DNA of 5,349 nucleotides from JBGSLA01 sp041740935 (lineage in GTDB: Bacteria > Desulfobacterota > Desulfobaccia > Desulfobaccales > 0-14-0-80-60-11): NCBI GenBank assembly GCA_041740935.1, contig JBGSLA010000127.1:1-5349 (forward strand), read 5' to 3'. The translations under genes were made by a program, and so were the position numbers. The notes beneath the pieces were generated by a model, which saw nothing but the letters and a program-made list of their open reading frames with translations, was not told the DNA's origin and did not search any database. Of this stretch, positions 5,049-5,349 are shown one piece after another; within the stretch, counting starts at the first letter, position 1; every line of letters starts with the position of its first letter.

Positions 5049-5349
5049 ATGGCGAAACGGCAGATCATCAAGATTGACCAGGAAAAATGCGACGGCTGCG
5101 GGCAGTGCGTGCCCTCCTGCGCCGAGGGGGCCATCGTCCTGGTGGACGGCAAGGCCCGGATTCTGGCGGACAAATACTGCGACGGCCTGGGGGCCTGCCT
5201 GGGAGAATGCCCGGTGGGGGCTCTGAGCATTGAAGAGCGGGACACCGATGAATTTATCGGGCCGGCCCCCGGCGCGCCCGGGGAGCATGACCATCCCAAA
5301 ACCCATGAGGCGCCTGCCCCGCCGGCCTTTGCCTGCCCCGGCAGCGCCG
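5049..5349 (+). CDS. Ferredoxin-like 4Fe-4S dicluster protein, 5' part only
   Basis: One hundred codons are visible before the window ends. The first cluster motif is C14-x2-C17-x2-C20-x3-C24 (CDGCGQCVPSC). The second is CDGLGACLGECP, with C44, C50 and C54 but Leu47 where a fourth Cys is expected. In two-cluster ferredoxins each cluster takes three Cys from one motif and the last from the other. Cluster I (C14, C17, C20, C54) is therefore complete, while cluster II (C44, C50, C24) has three ligands and may be a [3Fe-4S] or labile cluster. After an acidic and proline-rich linker (about 63-93) a CPGS motif at 96-99 begins what I recall as a C-terminal domain in longer relatives of this family. 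Such proteins are often found beside hybrid-cluster protein genes in sulfate reducers, but none is visible here. It is a cytoplasmic electron carrier by inference. It starts a transcription unit behind its own candidate promoter. Confidence 0.9.
   Translation, partial: MAKRQIIKIDQEKCDGCGQCVPSCAEGAIVLVDGKARILADKYCDGLGACLGECPVGALSIEERDTDEFIGPAPGAPGEHDHPKTHEAPAPPAFACPGSA

Overview
The window is GC-rich (roughly 60% or more by eye). It carries two leftward genes, then two rightward genes, separated by repeat-rich intergenic DNA. Gene content points to an anaerobic, non-model bacterium. It holds a sigma-54 (NtrC-type) response regulator, a membrane-embedded spermidine-synthase-like protein, a LutA/YkgE-type CCG-domain iron-sulfur protein and a ferredoxin of a kind I associate with sulfate reducers. 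Many short GC-rich palindromes lie between the genes. The best guess is Desulfobacterota (old Deltaproteobacteria; Syntrophobacter or Desulfobacca-like lineages), inferred from gene style and not from any marker gene.

Layout. Positions 1-1890 (minus strand) hold a fused membrane/spermidine-synthase-like protein that runs off the left edge. Positions 1891-2030 are a short intergenic stretch with a four-copy heptamer array and an imperfect duplicate of the 3' end of the next gene. Positions 2031-3407 (minus) hold a complete sigma-54-dependent response regulator with a good sigma-70-type promoter at 3440-3469. Positions 3408-3689 are a divergent intergenic region with three inverted repeats. Positions 3690-4406 (plus) hold a complete LutA/YkgE-like CCG protein starting at GTG. 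Positions 4407-5048 have no gene but are packed with palindromic elements and end in a promoter with a CRP/FNR-like dyad. Positions 5049-5349 (plus) hold the 5' part of a ferredoxin-like gene that runs off the right edge.

How they may work together. The regulator and the membrane protein lie in the same direction 140 bp apart and could be co-transcribed. Nothing in the window shows what the regulator controls, and no histidine kinase is visible. The two plus-strand genes both encode iron-sulfur redox proteins. A 642-bp repeat cluster separates them and the second has its own candidate promoter, so they are probably separate transcription units. No complete new system is evident. The most unusual content is non-coding: two different four-copy heptamer arrays within 190 bp, one inside the probable 5' coding end of the membrane protein; a family of hairpin repeats with a 19-bp exact inverted pair bracketing the CCG gene; and a class-II-like FNR/CRP promoter architecture.
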